From: Gryganskiella cystojenkinii
Lineage: Eukaryota; Mortierellomycota; Mortierellomycetes; Mortierellales; Mortierellaceae
Length of the DNA: 64,000 nt
Direction of reading: 5' to 3'
Assembly: GCA_015852425.1 (NCBI GenBank)
Contig: JAAAIG010000036.1
Span: 1 to 64,000 of the forward strand
The position numbers and the translations under genes are program-made. Of the stretch, positions 10,966-21,796 are shown one piece after another (position 1 is the stretch's first letter; the number at the start of each line of letters is the position of its first letter). The notes under the pieces were generated by a model that saw only the letters and a list, made by a program, of their open reading frames with translations, ran no database searches and had not been told where the DNA came from.

Positions 10966-12295
10966 TTAAACGTGTTGGTAGGAGGGCTGCTGTTGTTGGT
11001 GGGGACGATGAGTCTTGGGAACAAACGATCCACGGTGCTTCCAGTATTGGAAACACGCGCCAAAGACCATCATCGCCAACGTACCAGCGAGCATACCGTA
11101 GATCTTGCCTGTAACTTCGTACTCGAACACATCGTGTTTGCCAGACAAAAACGCCGTGAAGGCACCCGAGAATCCAGTCCTGACAAAGTTGTCAAGACCG
11201 ACAAAGAACGATCCCGATCCAACAATGGCGGTACCGAGGATGACGACATGGCGCTCGACAAAGAATGTCAACACAATACCGACGATGACACAGGCAATGA
11301 TGAAGATGGTGCGTCCGGTGCCGTTGGAGATCACACCAGACTTCGCCCAGGAGAGGACAAAGATCGCAAAGTAGAATCCAGCAATGGCACCAATGGCGGC
11401 GAAACCAATCTGCCAGAAACACAAAAACAGACCACCTCCGATGAGACCGGCCACACCAGCGACACCGAGGTAGACCCATTCAGAGTGAGTGCCATATCCG
11501 TTTGCAGGTTGAAAGTTGCGAAGAGCGATCCACGCCAATGTGCCTAAAAAAAGGAGGTTGTGTTCAGGTCAGTCGACAGCCAGAGAAAACATAGGGCCAT
11601 TCCATCGTGTTTCGATCCTTTAGGTCAATTGTTTTGTTGTTGATTTCTGATGTTTTGGTGGTGCGGGCGCACTGCCACATCTTTGAAATGGCACAAAAAC
11701 AACAAAAGAAAAAGCCCCGTCGGACTCAAAAAAAAAAAGACTTACTGAGGGTGTAGAATCCGGCGAGGAAGAGAGTGATCTTGAAGAACTTGTGACCAAA
11801 GAAAGCAAAGAGGAAGCCAGCGACCATCAAGACAATTGCGACAATAGATCCACTGACGGTGATTTGGAGGGTGGCTATTATTTATTCAAGGGGCAAAGTA
11901 AAGTGTCAGCGATCCATTTTCATGGCAAATATGATTGAAGTTTGCAGAGCCATCGGGCAGTAACAATAAACAGTGAAAGAGAGAAAGAGGCTGTTGCATG
12001 CAGTCCCTTTTTTCCTGCGAAAAGACTTGTCGCCAAACAAACCAAAACAAAGAAACCTGGGGCCACAATGTTCCGCGCTCCTTTTTTGTTTTTTCTATTG
12101 ACAATGAACCAAGGCAGATAAAAACACCAAAAATAACAATAATAATAAACACTTACAACCGTTAGGGCCCCCAAAATCAGGGAGAGTGACATTGGCACCA
12201 GGTGCCTGGGCCTGGGCCATGGATGTGAAGAAGCAAAGGAGGAGGACCAAGAAGGCCATGGACCTTGCTTGTAGTGATGATGCCGTTGTTGACAT
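10966..12295 (-). CDS. DUF4203/TM7S3-TM198-like membrane protein
   Basis: Exons in plus coordinates: 10966-11543, 11746-11874, 12157-12295 (282 codons, 281 residues). The start at 12295 is followed by a signal peptide (hydrophobic AFLVLLLCFF, then cleavage-like AQAQA). About seven hydrophobic segments follow, among them SIVAIVLMVAGFLFAFFGH, VYLGVAGVAGLIGGGLF and RTIFIIACVIVGIVLTFF, with Gly-rich packing typical of DUF4203 proteins. The cytosolic tail is His/Gln-rich. The role is unknown; animal TM198 relatives take part in Wnt receptor signalling, which does not carry over to fungi. All splice phases agree, including the GTAAGT donor at the end of exon 1. Confidence 0.82.
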
Positions 12296-13925
12296 TGTGT
12301 GTATTGAGGAATATGTGGCGCGAGTTTAGTTTGACTCTTTTGCGGCAAGAGAAGGAGACAGAGGGAGAGAGGTGGTAAAGAGTAGATTGAAGAGAGAAGA
12401 GTGAATTAATGAAGAAATGCAGGGAATAATGGAACGGGAAGAGGATGGGAAACAAAGAGAAGGGGTGCAGTCTTTGTATTTATATATATCGCCCACCTCT
12501 GGGATTGAAAGTTTCCGCCACAGCCCGCGCACAGAAAACGAGTCTATTTTTGAGCCATCAGCAGCGAGGTCTCAAATCACCCATCCTCTCTGTCATTCTT
12601 CGGTTTCTTGTTCCTTCTCCCCTTCGGTTTGTTTGTTTTCTGTCGATCCTGTTCCTCTTCTCTCCTCGACTTTTTCACTCCTTTCTTTTTGCGCACATAT
12701 TTTCCTCCTCGTCTGCTCCTACCTTTTTACTCAGTATGCTGCTTCAGTGGCACCTGGATTAGGATTGGGTACCTGGAACTGATCAAGTGCAATAATATCG
12801 AAATTCATTAATTTTGTTTTTTGCGCCATCTGTCCAATTGACGCCAACTCTGGACCTCGATTCAATTTTTTGTTCCTTTGTTTGTCCCTGTGGCTGGACT
12901 AGGAGGGACCCGCTAGTTTATTTTTGCTCACACACATACTGTATACCCTTGACATAACACTGCACTACTACAGCCACAACCTTCTTGTCCTTCTGAACTC
13001 CTTCTGCTGGTCTTGGCAAAAATTCAAGTGAAAAAAAAAAATACTAACTGTCAACCACTCACAGCGTCGCTTCTATCGACTGGTCCCAAGACCACGTTGA
13101 CTTCAGCCTCCTCCAAGGACCCTGCCTGGGGATGTGTAGCCTATTCTCGGCACGGTCCTTACCCGCCATTTTTTTTGTTCTTTTTTTCTTTTTTTTAGCC
13201 GCGCTTTTTCTAAAAGACATGCAGCGACATCTTCTCTTCCTCCTCGAGTTCCCGCGATCAATGAATAATATTTTGTTTCAAAAATAAGGCGTAGGGCTCC
13301 TCTTGTACTCTCAAGGCGCGCATTTTTCATATTTGAACCTATTCTCTTCCGTGCTCTTGTGTCACCCTCTGACTGAACCAAAGAGGATCAAGACGAGGAT
13401 TGCCTTGTCCTCCAGGCATATTTTTCACTGTTGATTTTGGAAAATCGCCCTTGGGCTGTGCTGGCATGTCAAGCCTCAAGATAAAACCAGCGTCATACTC
13501 TATTTTTAGACCTTTTTTTATTGCTCTTAGGACAAGTATCAAAACCTTGCAACAGATCCGCAAAAAGTCGCCTCTTGGCAGTTAGACTAATGAAGCGTTG
13601 TAATCCATGTACCGCATTCGCAGACAACCTGCAGCGTGCGCCTATTTTGAAGGCTCAAATGCTCAACTTTGGACTCTTGAGCAATGAGGGATTTGTGCCA
13701 GAGTATTTGGAAGAACGACACACTGATTTTTATTCTTTTCAAATTTGAGGTGCTGCCGTCCACATGGTGCAATATTTCTATTTCGGGGAACATTCATGGA
13801 AGGGCGCCGTATCCAGCAACAACACAAATGTCGGGAGAGCCAGGGGATGAGGAATGAAGGAGTTCAAAACACAATGAAATATTGAGCTCTGCAAAAAGTA
13901 GGGAGAAGACGGGGCTCTTTTGGAG
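12296..13925. other. Intergenic region without a supported gene
   Basis: A long C/T-rich and T-rich tract (12440-12760) lies upstream of the DUF4203 gene on the opposite strand and explains the hydrophobic plus-strand frames there. Short open frames between 13000 and 13800 show no domain, no consistent splice pattern and no clear leader. I see nothing else. Confidence 0.5.
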
Positions 13926-16606
13926 TCAATGGATATTGGCAAAACAAAGCACCCAAGGGTTTGGATACTGTAACGACGAAAAGAAATTCGCAATTGAAGC
14001 GCTCCGTTTCTTCGATCTCGTAATAGGAGCAATGGCGTAAGGTGAGCTCTCATTTCTGCCTTTGATGTCGTTAATACCTTGGCTGCTGTCGCTGCAGCTG
14101 TGACCGATCATGGACACTGACTTGTTAGACTGAAGAGTATTGTTCTTTTGCAGTATCCCTCCACTATCACTCTGGCTCTGAAATCGATACTGTCTCCGCC
14201 TTGCTGTCGACTCGTTTTTTCTCGAACCACTCTCCATTTCTCCAGAGCAACCCGAGCATGTCAATTTAGTGTGAGTGGTGCTGGATTCTCGATTCTTTTC
14301 CAGTAAAAGATCTGGTAGCCGCTAGCCATGAGACGCTCCTGCTCAGTAGTTAATCTCTTGATAGGGTCTGGAGTGTTAGTCTTTATGCTTTGTCCAAAGA
14401 CAAATCAAGTTGTCGTCTGTTGGCTGTAGGTAGTCTGCCCGAGTGAAGTCAACCAGTTGTTGTTGGGAAGCATTCGCGATGTCGCAAGCGCTAATAGTAT
14501 CCTGTTGGACTCGCGAATGGCAATGCGAGCAAGCCAATGCCGAGTCGAGTAACCATCGCCTAACCACACCCCAAACAGGTATGCAACCTCATCATGGCCG
14601 CCGTTTGGTAGTCCAGCCTCTCGACAGTACTCGCGGAAGCGTCTCTTGTCGAGGTTCAAAGGGGCAATGAGCTGAACAGATGCCTCCTAGCAACCGCCTT
14701 GGGATCGTGCATTAGTATCGAATTGGGATGTACCACTCAGAAGAACCACTCTCGCTCAGCTGCTGTCTGTAAGCCTCCGCCAAATGTTGATATGGAACAG
14801 AAATCGGTGACATCCGAATACTTCTTGCTAGTATAAAACTCGTTTATACCGACCACAGGATAACCCAATCGCAACTATACTCATGAATCAAGACCTTGAA
14901 GCAATGGTAGGAGAGGACACATCCATGAAGTGAAGCTCTGCATTCTTCGAGTATATCAAGTGCGCTTACCTAGCGGATCAAATACTGGTAAAAGTAACAT
15001 CCGTGGACTCCTTTCATACAGAGAGCTTTGATTGCAGTTTCTTCATTTCTTTAACGTAGGTTTTCTCGCCCAGCGCATTGCCGACCACGGCATTGACTAA
15101 CAAAAAGGAAAGAGTGAACAATATCTATTACTCTCAAATCCTTCGACAACACAACAAGAAAAGTTCTAATTTGTCGTCGATTAATGACTTACGTCCCTTA
15201 CTTAGATTGAAGCTACTGATGACCGCGTTTACTATTACCGTAAAGAAGGCGATGATAACCTTGTAATAACAGTTACTGTTACCGATTGCAACGAGCACCT
15301 TTTCGTTGTTGTCTCGTTGGCATCCAATGCTTCACCCGAAAGCATGCATCATGCAATGAGTAATTATGTCGAATTCAGCCTCCATGAACCTTTTCGTATC
15401 TCAAAGTCGCTTTGAGTACCTATTGATGCCGTAGAACTTGTCTATATACTTGCTGACCTTGTCCATGGCAAAAGTATTTCGCGAGTGAAGCATTTGGACC
15501 ATGGACAGGAGACAGACGAGAGACAATTTCAACGATGGAGAGACCATCCACAATAAATGGTCCAATTGTTTCCGTTTCAAAAAGTAGGACTCGAATTTGC
15601 CATGCAGTGAAGACAGTCTAGAAGTGGAGCTGAAGCAGCCCATTCCAATTCCAATGATAGCTTTCTGTCCTTCGTTTTTCTTCTCGCCGATGGTGCCGCC
15701 GACTATGCGCAGGAGCGAGTCCACAAGCTGACCGCTCTGGTACATGTCTGTGCTATGGGCGGAGCTTCTGGCGGTAGTGATGCGGTCGCTGTTGAACCGG
15801 ATTGGATTAATGATAATGATGAGGATGCGGATGCTCCCTGACTCCTTACATTTTTGATGTCAGCATCGATTGCTTGTTGCGCTAGCCATCCTGTTGTCGA
15901 GCGTGCCATTGCTCGTGATAAAGGTGGAGGTGGTGGTGGTGGAGAGGTCGACGATTTCCTTGGGATAAATTTTGCCATCTACTTTTCAAGCCATCGTCGA
16001 TGCTTTAAGCCTTGTACGGCCACCGTCATTATTGTATGCGAGGTCGCGTCTTGAGACGCAACTTTTCAAGTCTAATTACAGCTGTTAATCCAGAAAGGGA
16101 ACTTTAAAATCGGTTGGTTCTGTACAAAGGCATGCATACCAGTATCCGAAGTCAAGGCTCTAGTTGAGCTTGTATATGGATGCAATCTCAGGGGTCCGCC
16201 TCGAAACGGCAAGGCTTGGCTCGAAAGCCTCGATCAACAAGATTATTGATACGATCGCTCTTGATCTCGATTGAGGTAAAATACGAGTCTGAGAGCTTGC
16301 TGAATACCTTGCAAGACCTGTTCTTGGAAATACGGCAAAACGCTTCTCAATCTCGGTCACCTGTACATTAGCCTCCATCAACGCTTCCTGCTGATCCCCT
16401 TGTCATCTCTCTGACGTGGCCATCTTTTCTTGGCAGGGATGCCCGTTGAAAACAGAGAATGGTTGCGCTCTTTTGAGGTTGCTGTTGACCAAAGATGCTC
16501 TCAAGAAAGTGACAACATTTGCGTTGACCGATATGTGGGTTTGAAGTCGCCTTGAAGCCGTAGCAAAATCGCAGCAGAGAACATAAGCTCGCCTACATAT
16601 GGACAT
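13926..16606 (-). pseudogene. Decayed TnpB/Fanzor-like transposon protein
   Basis: Protein-like segments follow one another on the minus strand but in changing frames and with stops. From N- to C-terminal: an N-terminal piece (16606-16160); a GIGMGCFSSTSRLSSLH block (about 15660-15610); VVGINEFYTSKK (14865-14821); CSHC followed by QDTISACDIANA (about 14534-14466); ADYLQP (about 14440-14421); and YWKRIENP (about 14300). The order YTSxxC-type motif, CxxC, then RD-x3-A-x-NI-like is that of the RuvC/zinc-ribbon C-terminus of TnpB and Fanzor nucleases. The first CxxC cysteines and the Arg of the RD motif are lost. Roughly 700 bp separate the two RuvC-side blocks, so an insertion is possible. No intact ORF remains. 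Confidence 0.42.
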
Positions 16607-16760
16607 GAAGGGAACCGTTATCTCGTTGGGGTCTGAAATAGATCGGTCATGTTGTCGACCAACTCTGGCTTAAGCCCAGACGCGGTAAGGAAATCAAAAA
16701 CAGCTAGTCATCCCATCTCGAAGGTGTTGCTAAGGATAAAAGGAAGATGTTGAAATGAAG

Positions 16761-16791
<31 letters not shown>

Positions 16792-17026
16792 GTTGCAAAG
16801 GTAATAGGAGGTCAATGTAGGGTTTAGACTCTAAAGGATGTCCTGATCGAGAAAGAGACTGAGTACCGTCAAAGGCGCAAGGGACAAGGCGTTTAGTGGC
16901 GTTACGCAGTCACATCGAACAGGGCTCATTTTGTTTTGTCGTTGCCATTAAAAAAAAAAAAGTCCAAACGAATTACATGTTCTCTGTCGCCCATTCTCTC
17001 CCCCCTACTCCTCGCAAAAGACAATA
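16607..17026. other. Promoter region with poly-A run
   Basis: Holds a homopolymer of more than 20 A (about 16771-16792), another A run near 16951-16962, and a C/T-rich leader (16980-17026) directly before the next start codon. No gene seen. Confidence 0.5.
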
Positions 17027-18631
17027 ATGTCTATCCATCCCTTGACCTACCTCCTTTCCAAACAGCGTTTTGACGAGAAACCGTTTACCCCCAAGGACGA
17101 TGACGAAGAGGTCCTCTCCACGGCTCTGACCGCTTCCTTCGTCTCTAAAAGGTCGACAAGAGCGACGACAAAGACAACAGCTATACCCGATTCAACATTC
17201 TCCTGCTTCTCCTCTTCAACAACAGAACGCGACATGCCAGGACCATTCGAAATCATTGAAATCTTTGAACAAATCATCGACTCCCTCTCCCCCTCTGACC
17301 TGGCTCATTGTGCAGCCGTCTGCAAGTCCTGGTCAGAGCCATGTCTCCAAAGGCTCTGGCAGAGACTCGATCCTGTCCAATTCTCCCATCCAAGTGTCAT
17401 TCGTTCCGGTCACAAATTTGCCCATCTCATTCAACACCTCCATTGCTCCGCCTGTGCTTCTCTCTCCCCCCTCGGAGGCGCCAGAAAAGTCAAGCTCCAT
17501 CTCCGGACCCTTCACCCACCTCACCTCACCCTCGACAACTCGGATCAGATCCTCTCTACTCTGAAACGGATCAAGGATACAGTCCAAGTTCTTTCACTAA
17601 AGTTTGCGCACTCGGGCGATGAAGCCATGAACATCAAGGTTCTCCAGTCGCTTTCACAGTTGAAATCCCTCAAGGAATTGACGCTGAACAATGTCCGGGT
17701 CCCGATTGATTCTTATGAACACTTACTGGAACAAGCGCCTCCTGGATTGGAATCCTTAACCTTGGAACAATGCTGGACCAACTGGACCTTCCAAGCAAAT
17801 GAAGCAACCTTCATCCGTCAAAAACGTAACCGAGCTACTGCAAAAACACCAACCAACAACATAAAACGGTTGCACATTGCTGGCGCTCAGAATAATTTTG
17901 AGACGGTCTTACGAGTCACCCGGTACAGTCCCTTGCTGGAATCCCTGACCTTGTCAGACGAGGAACGACCCTTCTTTGACGTCCGAGGATCGCCCGCTGC
18001 CAGGAACGAAAGTCTCAACGAATTCCGAAAACTTTTGCCCGTCCAATGTCCGCGGCTACGAGAACTGATCATGGTCGGCTTGGCCAGGATCGATGTCGAA
18101 GGTTTCAAGTTGCTTTTAGGAAGTGTCCCTAACATTCGATCTTTTACGACCACCCAAAACGAGAGTCAGACCGACTTTGAAAAGAACCAAAGGTTACAGC
18201 CCTATCAACTTTTTTTATTCGCCAACTTGAGCACGTTGGGACATTTGGTCGGCCCAAAACTCGAGTCGCTGACGGTCGAATCTGCTGGTGTGTTGGCCTT
18301 GATCTCAACAGAAGTCTTGACCATGTTTCCGAATCTGAAGCATTTGAAACTCCGGGAGACCGGCATCCACGTCGATGATTCCACAGCGGTCCGATGGGCT
18401 TGTACGGAATTGGAGACCTTGGAGATGGTCGCCATCGGGCCTAACAACTGGACACCACCAGAATCGGGATCAGATTGGGTCAAGGAGTCCAAGGACAAAC
18501 CCTCGGTCGGGGGTGATTTCGTCCGCCGTCCTGGCGGGAAAGCCTACTCTTTGTACGAAAAGTTTGTCAACAAGGTCAAGAACCTCCCCAAACTGGAGAA
18601 ACATTTTATCGAGTTTTATAGCTTTCAATAA
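17027..18631 (+). CDS. F-box/LRR-like protein
   Basis: Single exon, 534 residues. The F-box is at about residues 75-112 (FEIIEIFEQIIDSLSPSD, then AAVCKSWSEPCLQRLW). A series of leucine-rich strands follows (LKSLKELTLNNVRV, LESLTLEQCW, LESLTLSDEERP, LRELIMVGLARID, LKHLKLRETGI, LETLEMVAIG), typical of LRR-type substrate receptors of SCF ligases. The start at 17027 follows a C/T-rich leader; the ATG at 17234 just before the F-box would give a shorter protein. It ends 111 bp from the convergent gene at 18743. The target is unknown. Confidence 0.78.
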   Translation: MSIHPLTYLLSKQRFDEKPFTPKDDDEEVLSTALTASFVSKRSTRATTKTTAIPDSTFSCFSSSTTERDMPGPFEIIEIFEQIIDSLSPSDLAHCAAVCKSWSEPCLQRLWQRLDPVQFSHPSVIRSGHKFAHLIQHLHCSACASLSPLGGARKVKLHLRTLHPPHLTLDNSDQILSTLKRIKDTVQVLSLKFAHSGDEAMNIKVLQSLSQLKSLKELTLNNVRVPIDSYEHLLEQAPPGLESLTLEQCWTNWTFQANEATFIRQKRNRATAKTPTNNIKRLHIAGAQNNFETVLRVTRYSPLLESLTLSDEERPFFDVRGSPAARNESLNEFRKLLPVQCPRLRELIMVGLARIDVEGFKLLLGSVPNIRSFTTTQNESQTDFEKNQRLQPYQLFLFANLSTLGHLVGPKLESLTVESAGVLALISTEVLTMFPNLKHLKLRETGIHVDDSTAVRWACTELETLEMVAIGPNNWTPPESGSDWVKESKDKPSVGGDFVRRPGGKAYSLYEKFVNKVKNLPKLEKHFIEFYSFQ

Positions 18632-18742
18632 ATGCAGAGAGAGGTTTAGGGAAGTTCGTATAAGTTATAGGTTTCGCCTTTTTATTTTTTTTGGTCGACC
18701 ACAGATGTCTTTATTTAAATAATCTAGTCTTTCATATTACTA

Positions 18743-21700
18743 CTACTCCGCCTCCGGCACACTCAGTCGGAGATGTGGCATCCTCTCGTTCAACGATTTT
18801 AAATGCGGTGCGATCGACCTTGCGTGTGCGTGCCAAGAAGCACTGTCTTGGTCCGAAGACTGGTACCCGGGGGTTCTTACTCTGTGGAAGAAAGCCTGAT
18901 TGAAACCTGGTACTACTGGTCCTGCTCCCGCTGGAAAGGCTGGCCGCCTGAAACGAGGGTGACGTCGGGCACCAGTTCTGGGACCCTCCGAGAGTCGTTC
19001 AAATACCATAGCCGTGGGATCATACTGTACCTCAAGGAGCTGGTTCTCCAACGATCGTGGCAGGATCTCCACCATCTCGAGCTGAGGCCAATGCTTTGAA
19101 ATCCATTCAAATTCGGCTTGGCCCATTCGATCCGCAGGCAAAATTCTATCCTGCCGGAACGATCCGAGGAGCACTCGCAAGTTTACGAGGCCAGACAAGG
19201 CGGAAAGATAGCCTCGATGTTGGGGCTTCGCAGACAAGGCTGCCCTTTGGGAAGATTGGTTTGTACTCTGGGATTCATGAGGCTGCTGTGGTTGTTGCTG
19301 TTGTGGATCAAATGATCGCCTTCGACTCTGATCCAAAAGTGCAAAGGAGCTGGACGATGATTGCTCTGTGGACAACTCTGTTGGATCAAGTTTGAGCAAA
19401 CCAGGAAAACTGAGATCCACATAAGGAACATCGTACCCCATCGTATCACCCTCGAACTGGAATCGTTTGCCTACAACCCGTAAATCCAAGACTTGCAAGG
19501 CAGTCAAGGTCCCAATCTTTCTGTAAAATCGCTCCATTGCAGACGCGGCTGCAGCGCCGGGTCCCAAGTCGTGCTCGTCCGTCAGGGCCATTGTTGCCAT
19601 CGAGAGTGTGGTCCCGCCTTGATCTCCTCCATTCCCAGGCCCGGTGCTGCCTGCCGAGGATGAGGACGAGGATGAGGGAGTGGCTCGAACTACCTGAGGA
19701 TCCACGGCCATTTTCAAGAACTTGATCCCTTTGCAGACCCAACGAATTACCACGGCGTCGCCTAATCCGATCGCGCATCGACTTGGCGAAAGGCCATCCA
19801 CCTCGAAATGCTCTAGACTCGAACAAAGACTCAGGATCGCTTGGATAGTCGCACTCCTGATTCGTGCACTTTTGAGGAGCTGAATCCTGGTCATGAAGGC
19901 CGGTGGCAGCGAAGAGGAGGACGAAGACGGCAATAAGGATGAGAACGGTGTCGATGTAGCAGAGCTAGAAAACAGTCGAGCATGGCGTTCAATCGCCCTC
20001 ATCAATCTGCCATCCTGGTCGTCAAAGTCTCGAAACTGAAGACTTTCGATCGTAAAATCATCAGCCAGTGCTTCCCGTTCCGATCCTTGGCCTTGAGTAA
20101 TGCCCATCCCTGTATGGCGTTGGCGGACCAATTGCTGAGATAAAAGTGCTGCTCGACTCTCAGAGATTTGATCCATGACCGCGACAGCACTCTCCGTTCT
20201 AACGTTTCTGTCGAGATCAAAGATAGTTATGACTTTTAATCGTGGACAATACTCCCGGATCGCCTCGGCCATGAGCTCTTCATCATGCGAACTCGCTACG
20301 CAAGGGGATTCCAACAATTCGAGCGCAGGACAATGTTTGAAAATCGCGTACAAGAGATCGCCGGGGTAGCCGTGTGCCCAGGCTGGAAGCTCCAGGCTCT
20401 TTAGCCGTTGCAACGGTTCCTTGCGAGCACAGATGGGTCGATCCCAGAACGGGTCCAGTTCCCAACACAAATCACCGTATGAACGACTGTCTCGGGTAGC
20501 TCGGCGACTCTGAAACACGAGATTGTCGTGAAACTCGGGCGTAGAAAGACGTCTACTGCGAAATGCAAGACCACGTACACCTTCGGCATCCGTGTCTTGT
20601 ATTCCTTCATGCCTGATATTGCCATCATCAGCATAACAGTACGGTTCATGGAGCGTGTTGTCCTCATCCCTGCCCGTGTACTGTTGGTCGACCGTGAGAT
20701 CCATCAACGGTGCTTCGTGATCAATATGAAACTTCAGCTTTAGGGAAACCAAGGACTTGGACGGGCAGGCGAAAAACAAGACTCTGCAGACTTGAAGCGG
20801 AACCATGCCCTCATAGCGCGAGTTGATATCTAAATGACAAAGACGATCCAGGCGAGGAAGTGTTTGAGCCAGGATTCGAACCACGGATGCGTTTTCCAGA
20901 TCGAGTCCGTACAGGCAAAGATGTGTCAGTAAAGTGGAGGTCGAATGTTCTTCCAAGCGTCTGGATGACGATGACATTGCTGCTGGGATATCGGATGATA
21001 ACATGCACGCCTGCAGGTGACACTGGAGCATCCATAGGACCTTGAGAGAAGGAGCACCGGTCTTGGGCGAGCTGTTTTCGTGTTGAACGGTGCATTCGAA
21101 TCGTTGAAGTCGGGCTAGCGGAGCAAGAGGGAGAACGGTTTCATCTGGGAGAGGCAAAGGCGGTCGTCTGTTCAAAAGCTTCTTGAACGCCCGTCGTGTC
21201 CTCTGATCGTGGGTGGTCATGGTAATGTCGTTGGTGCTCTTGGATTCATATTCTTCAGCGGCAACAAATTGGTTCAAGAAGACTGTAAGACCGTCGAAAT
21301 AAGCGTCCTGAAAAACATGTCGACTCTTGACGGAAAAGACTCGCTCGACGTTCCTGGCAAGGGCTTCCATGGACCAAGGGGATTCAACCAAGAGTCTGTC
21401 TGGGGCCATGAGGCGTTGTTGATGAGGATGGAGTTGGCTGTCGTCGTTAAAGAAATAGTCGTAGTGGTTCTCGAAAAAAAAGTTGCCACCGTGATCCAAG
21501 AGACCATCCTGACCCAAAAGGACACCAAAAGGGATGTTGGGACCGAGGGGAGCTGCTGTCGCCGCTTCTATGTTCTCAAGGGGGTCAGCGAGCGGTATAT
21601 TACCCAGGGTATGGAAGGGGCTCTGTGGGATAGGCAAAAAGTCGAGGCAGAGGGTCCAAAAGTGGGTTTGGACAATGACGTAGAGCTCTCTGTTGACGGC

Positions 21701-21796
21701 CATGAACTGGACAATGTCATGTCTCGAGAGGTAGCTGCAAATGGACTCGATGAGCTCGGGTGTCTTGAAGAAGGTCCTGCATCCGTTGTGCGACAT
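18743..21796 (-). CDS. Large F-box/LRR-like protein
   Basis: Single exon, 1017 residues from the ATG at 21796 (MSHNGCRTFFKTPEL). The frame is open for 348 bp more upstream, but that part is promoter-like and holds the PACE sites. The F-box is at residues 10-50 (IESICSYLSRHDIVQFMAV, then LYVIVQTHFW). Further on are LRR-like strands (LTHLCLYGLDLENASV, LKSLELPAWAHG, LEHFEVDGLS, LQVLDLRVVG, LVNLRVLLGSFR) broken by Ser/Gln-rich disordered inserts. The likely role is substrate recognition in an SCF complex. Three exact GGTGGCAAA sites upstream suggest regulation with ubiquitin-proteasome genes. The long plus-strand frame at 21209-21805 is antisense to it. Confidence 0.78.
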   Translation of the reverse strand: MSHNGCRTFFKTPELIESICSYLSRHDIVQFMAVNRELYVIVQTHFWTLCLDFLPIPQSPFHTLGNIPLADPLENIEAATAAPLGPNIPFGVLLGQDGLLDHGGNFFFENHYDYFFNDDSQLHPHQQRLMAPDRLLVESPWSMEALARNVERVFSVKSRHVFQDAYFDGLTVFLNQFVAAEEYESKSTNDITMTTHDQRTRRAFKKLLNRRPPLPLPDETVLPLAPLARLQRFECTVQHENSSPKTGAPSLKVLWMLQCHLQACMLSSDIPAAMSSSSRRLEEHSTSTLLTHLCLYGLDLENASVVRILAQTLPRLDRLCHLDINSRYEGMVPLQVCRVLFFACPSKSLVSLKLKFHIDHEAPLMDLTVDQQYTGRDEDNTLHEPYCYADDGNIRHEGIQDTDAEGVRGLAFRSRRLSTPEFHDNLVFQSRRATRDSRSYGDLCWELDPFWDRPICARKEPLQRLKSLELPAWAHGYPGDLLYAIFKHCPALELLESPCVASSHDEELMAEAIREYCPRLKVITIFDLDRNVRTESAVAVMDQISESRAALLSQQLVRQRHTGMGITQGQGSEREALADDFTIESLQFRDFDDQDGRLMRAIERHARLFSSSATSTPFSSLLPSSSSSSLPPAFMTRIQLLKSARIRSATIQAILSLCSSLEHFEVDGLSPSRCAIGLGDAVVIRWVCKGIKFLKMAVDPQVVRATPSSSSSSSAGSTGPGNGGDQGGTTLSMATMALTDEHDLGPGAAAASAMERFYRKIGTLTALQVLDLRVVGKRFQFEGDTMGYDVPYVDLSFPGLLKLDPTELSTEQSSSSSFALLDQSRRRSFDPQQQQPQQPHESQSTNQSSQRAALSAKPQHRGYLSALSGLVNLRVLLGSFRQDRILPADRMGQAEFEWISKHWPQLEMVEILPRSLENQLLEVQYDPTAMVFERLSEGPRTGARRHPRFRRPAFPAGAGPVVPGFNQAFFHRVRTPGYQSSDQDSASWHAHARSIAPHLKSLNERMPHLRLSVPEAE

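Noticed and set aside
10828..11547. 239-residue plus-strand open frame
   Set aside because: Exactly antisense to the DUF4203 exon 10966-11543, which has membrane helices and matching splice sites. Its composition is that of a shadow frame.
12430..12811. Hydrophobic plus-strand frames of 60-120 residues
   Set aside because: Product of a C/T- and T-rich leader or promoter tract (Leu/Phe/Ser codons). No consistent start, intron or family.
14405..14659. Minus-strand frame with YLFGVWLGDG, which looks like an intein or LAGLIDADG endonuclease motif
   Set aside because: The neighbouring frame of the same DNA (14376-14567) reads CSHC...ISACDIANA...ADYLQP and fits the surrounding TnpB-like blocks, so the intein-like string is most likely a shadow.
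20866..20885. GGATTCGAACC resembles an inverted tRNA B box
   Set aside because: It lies inside the coding sequence of the F-box gene at 18743-21796. No A box or acceptor stem pairs with it.
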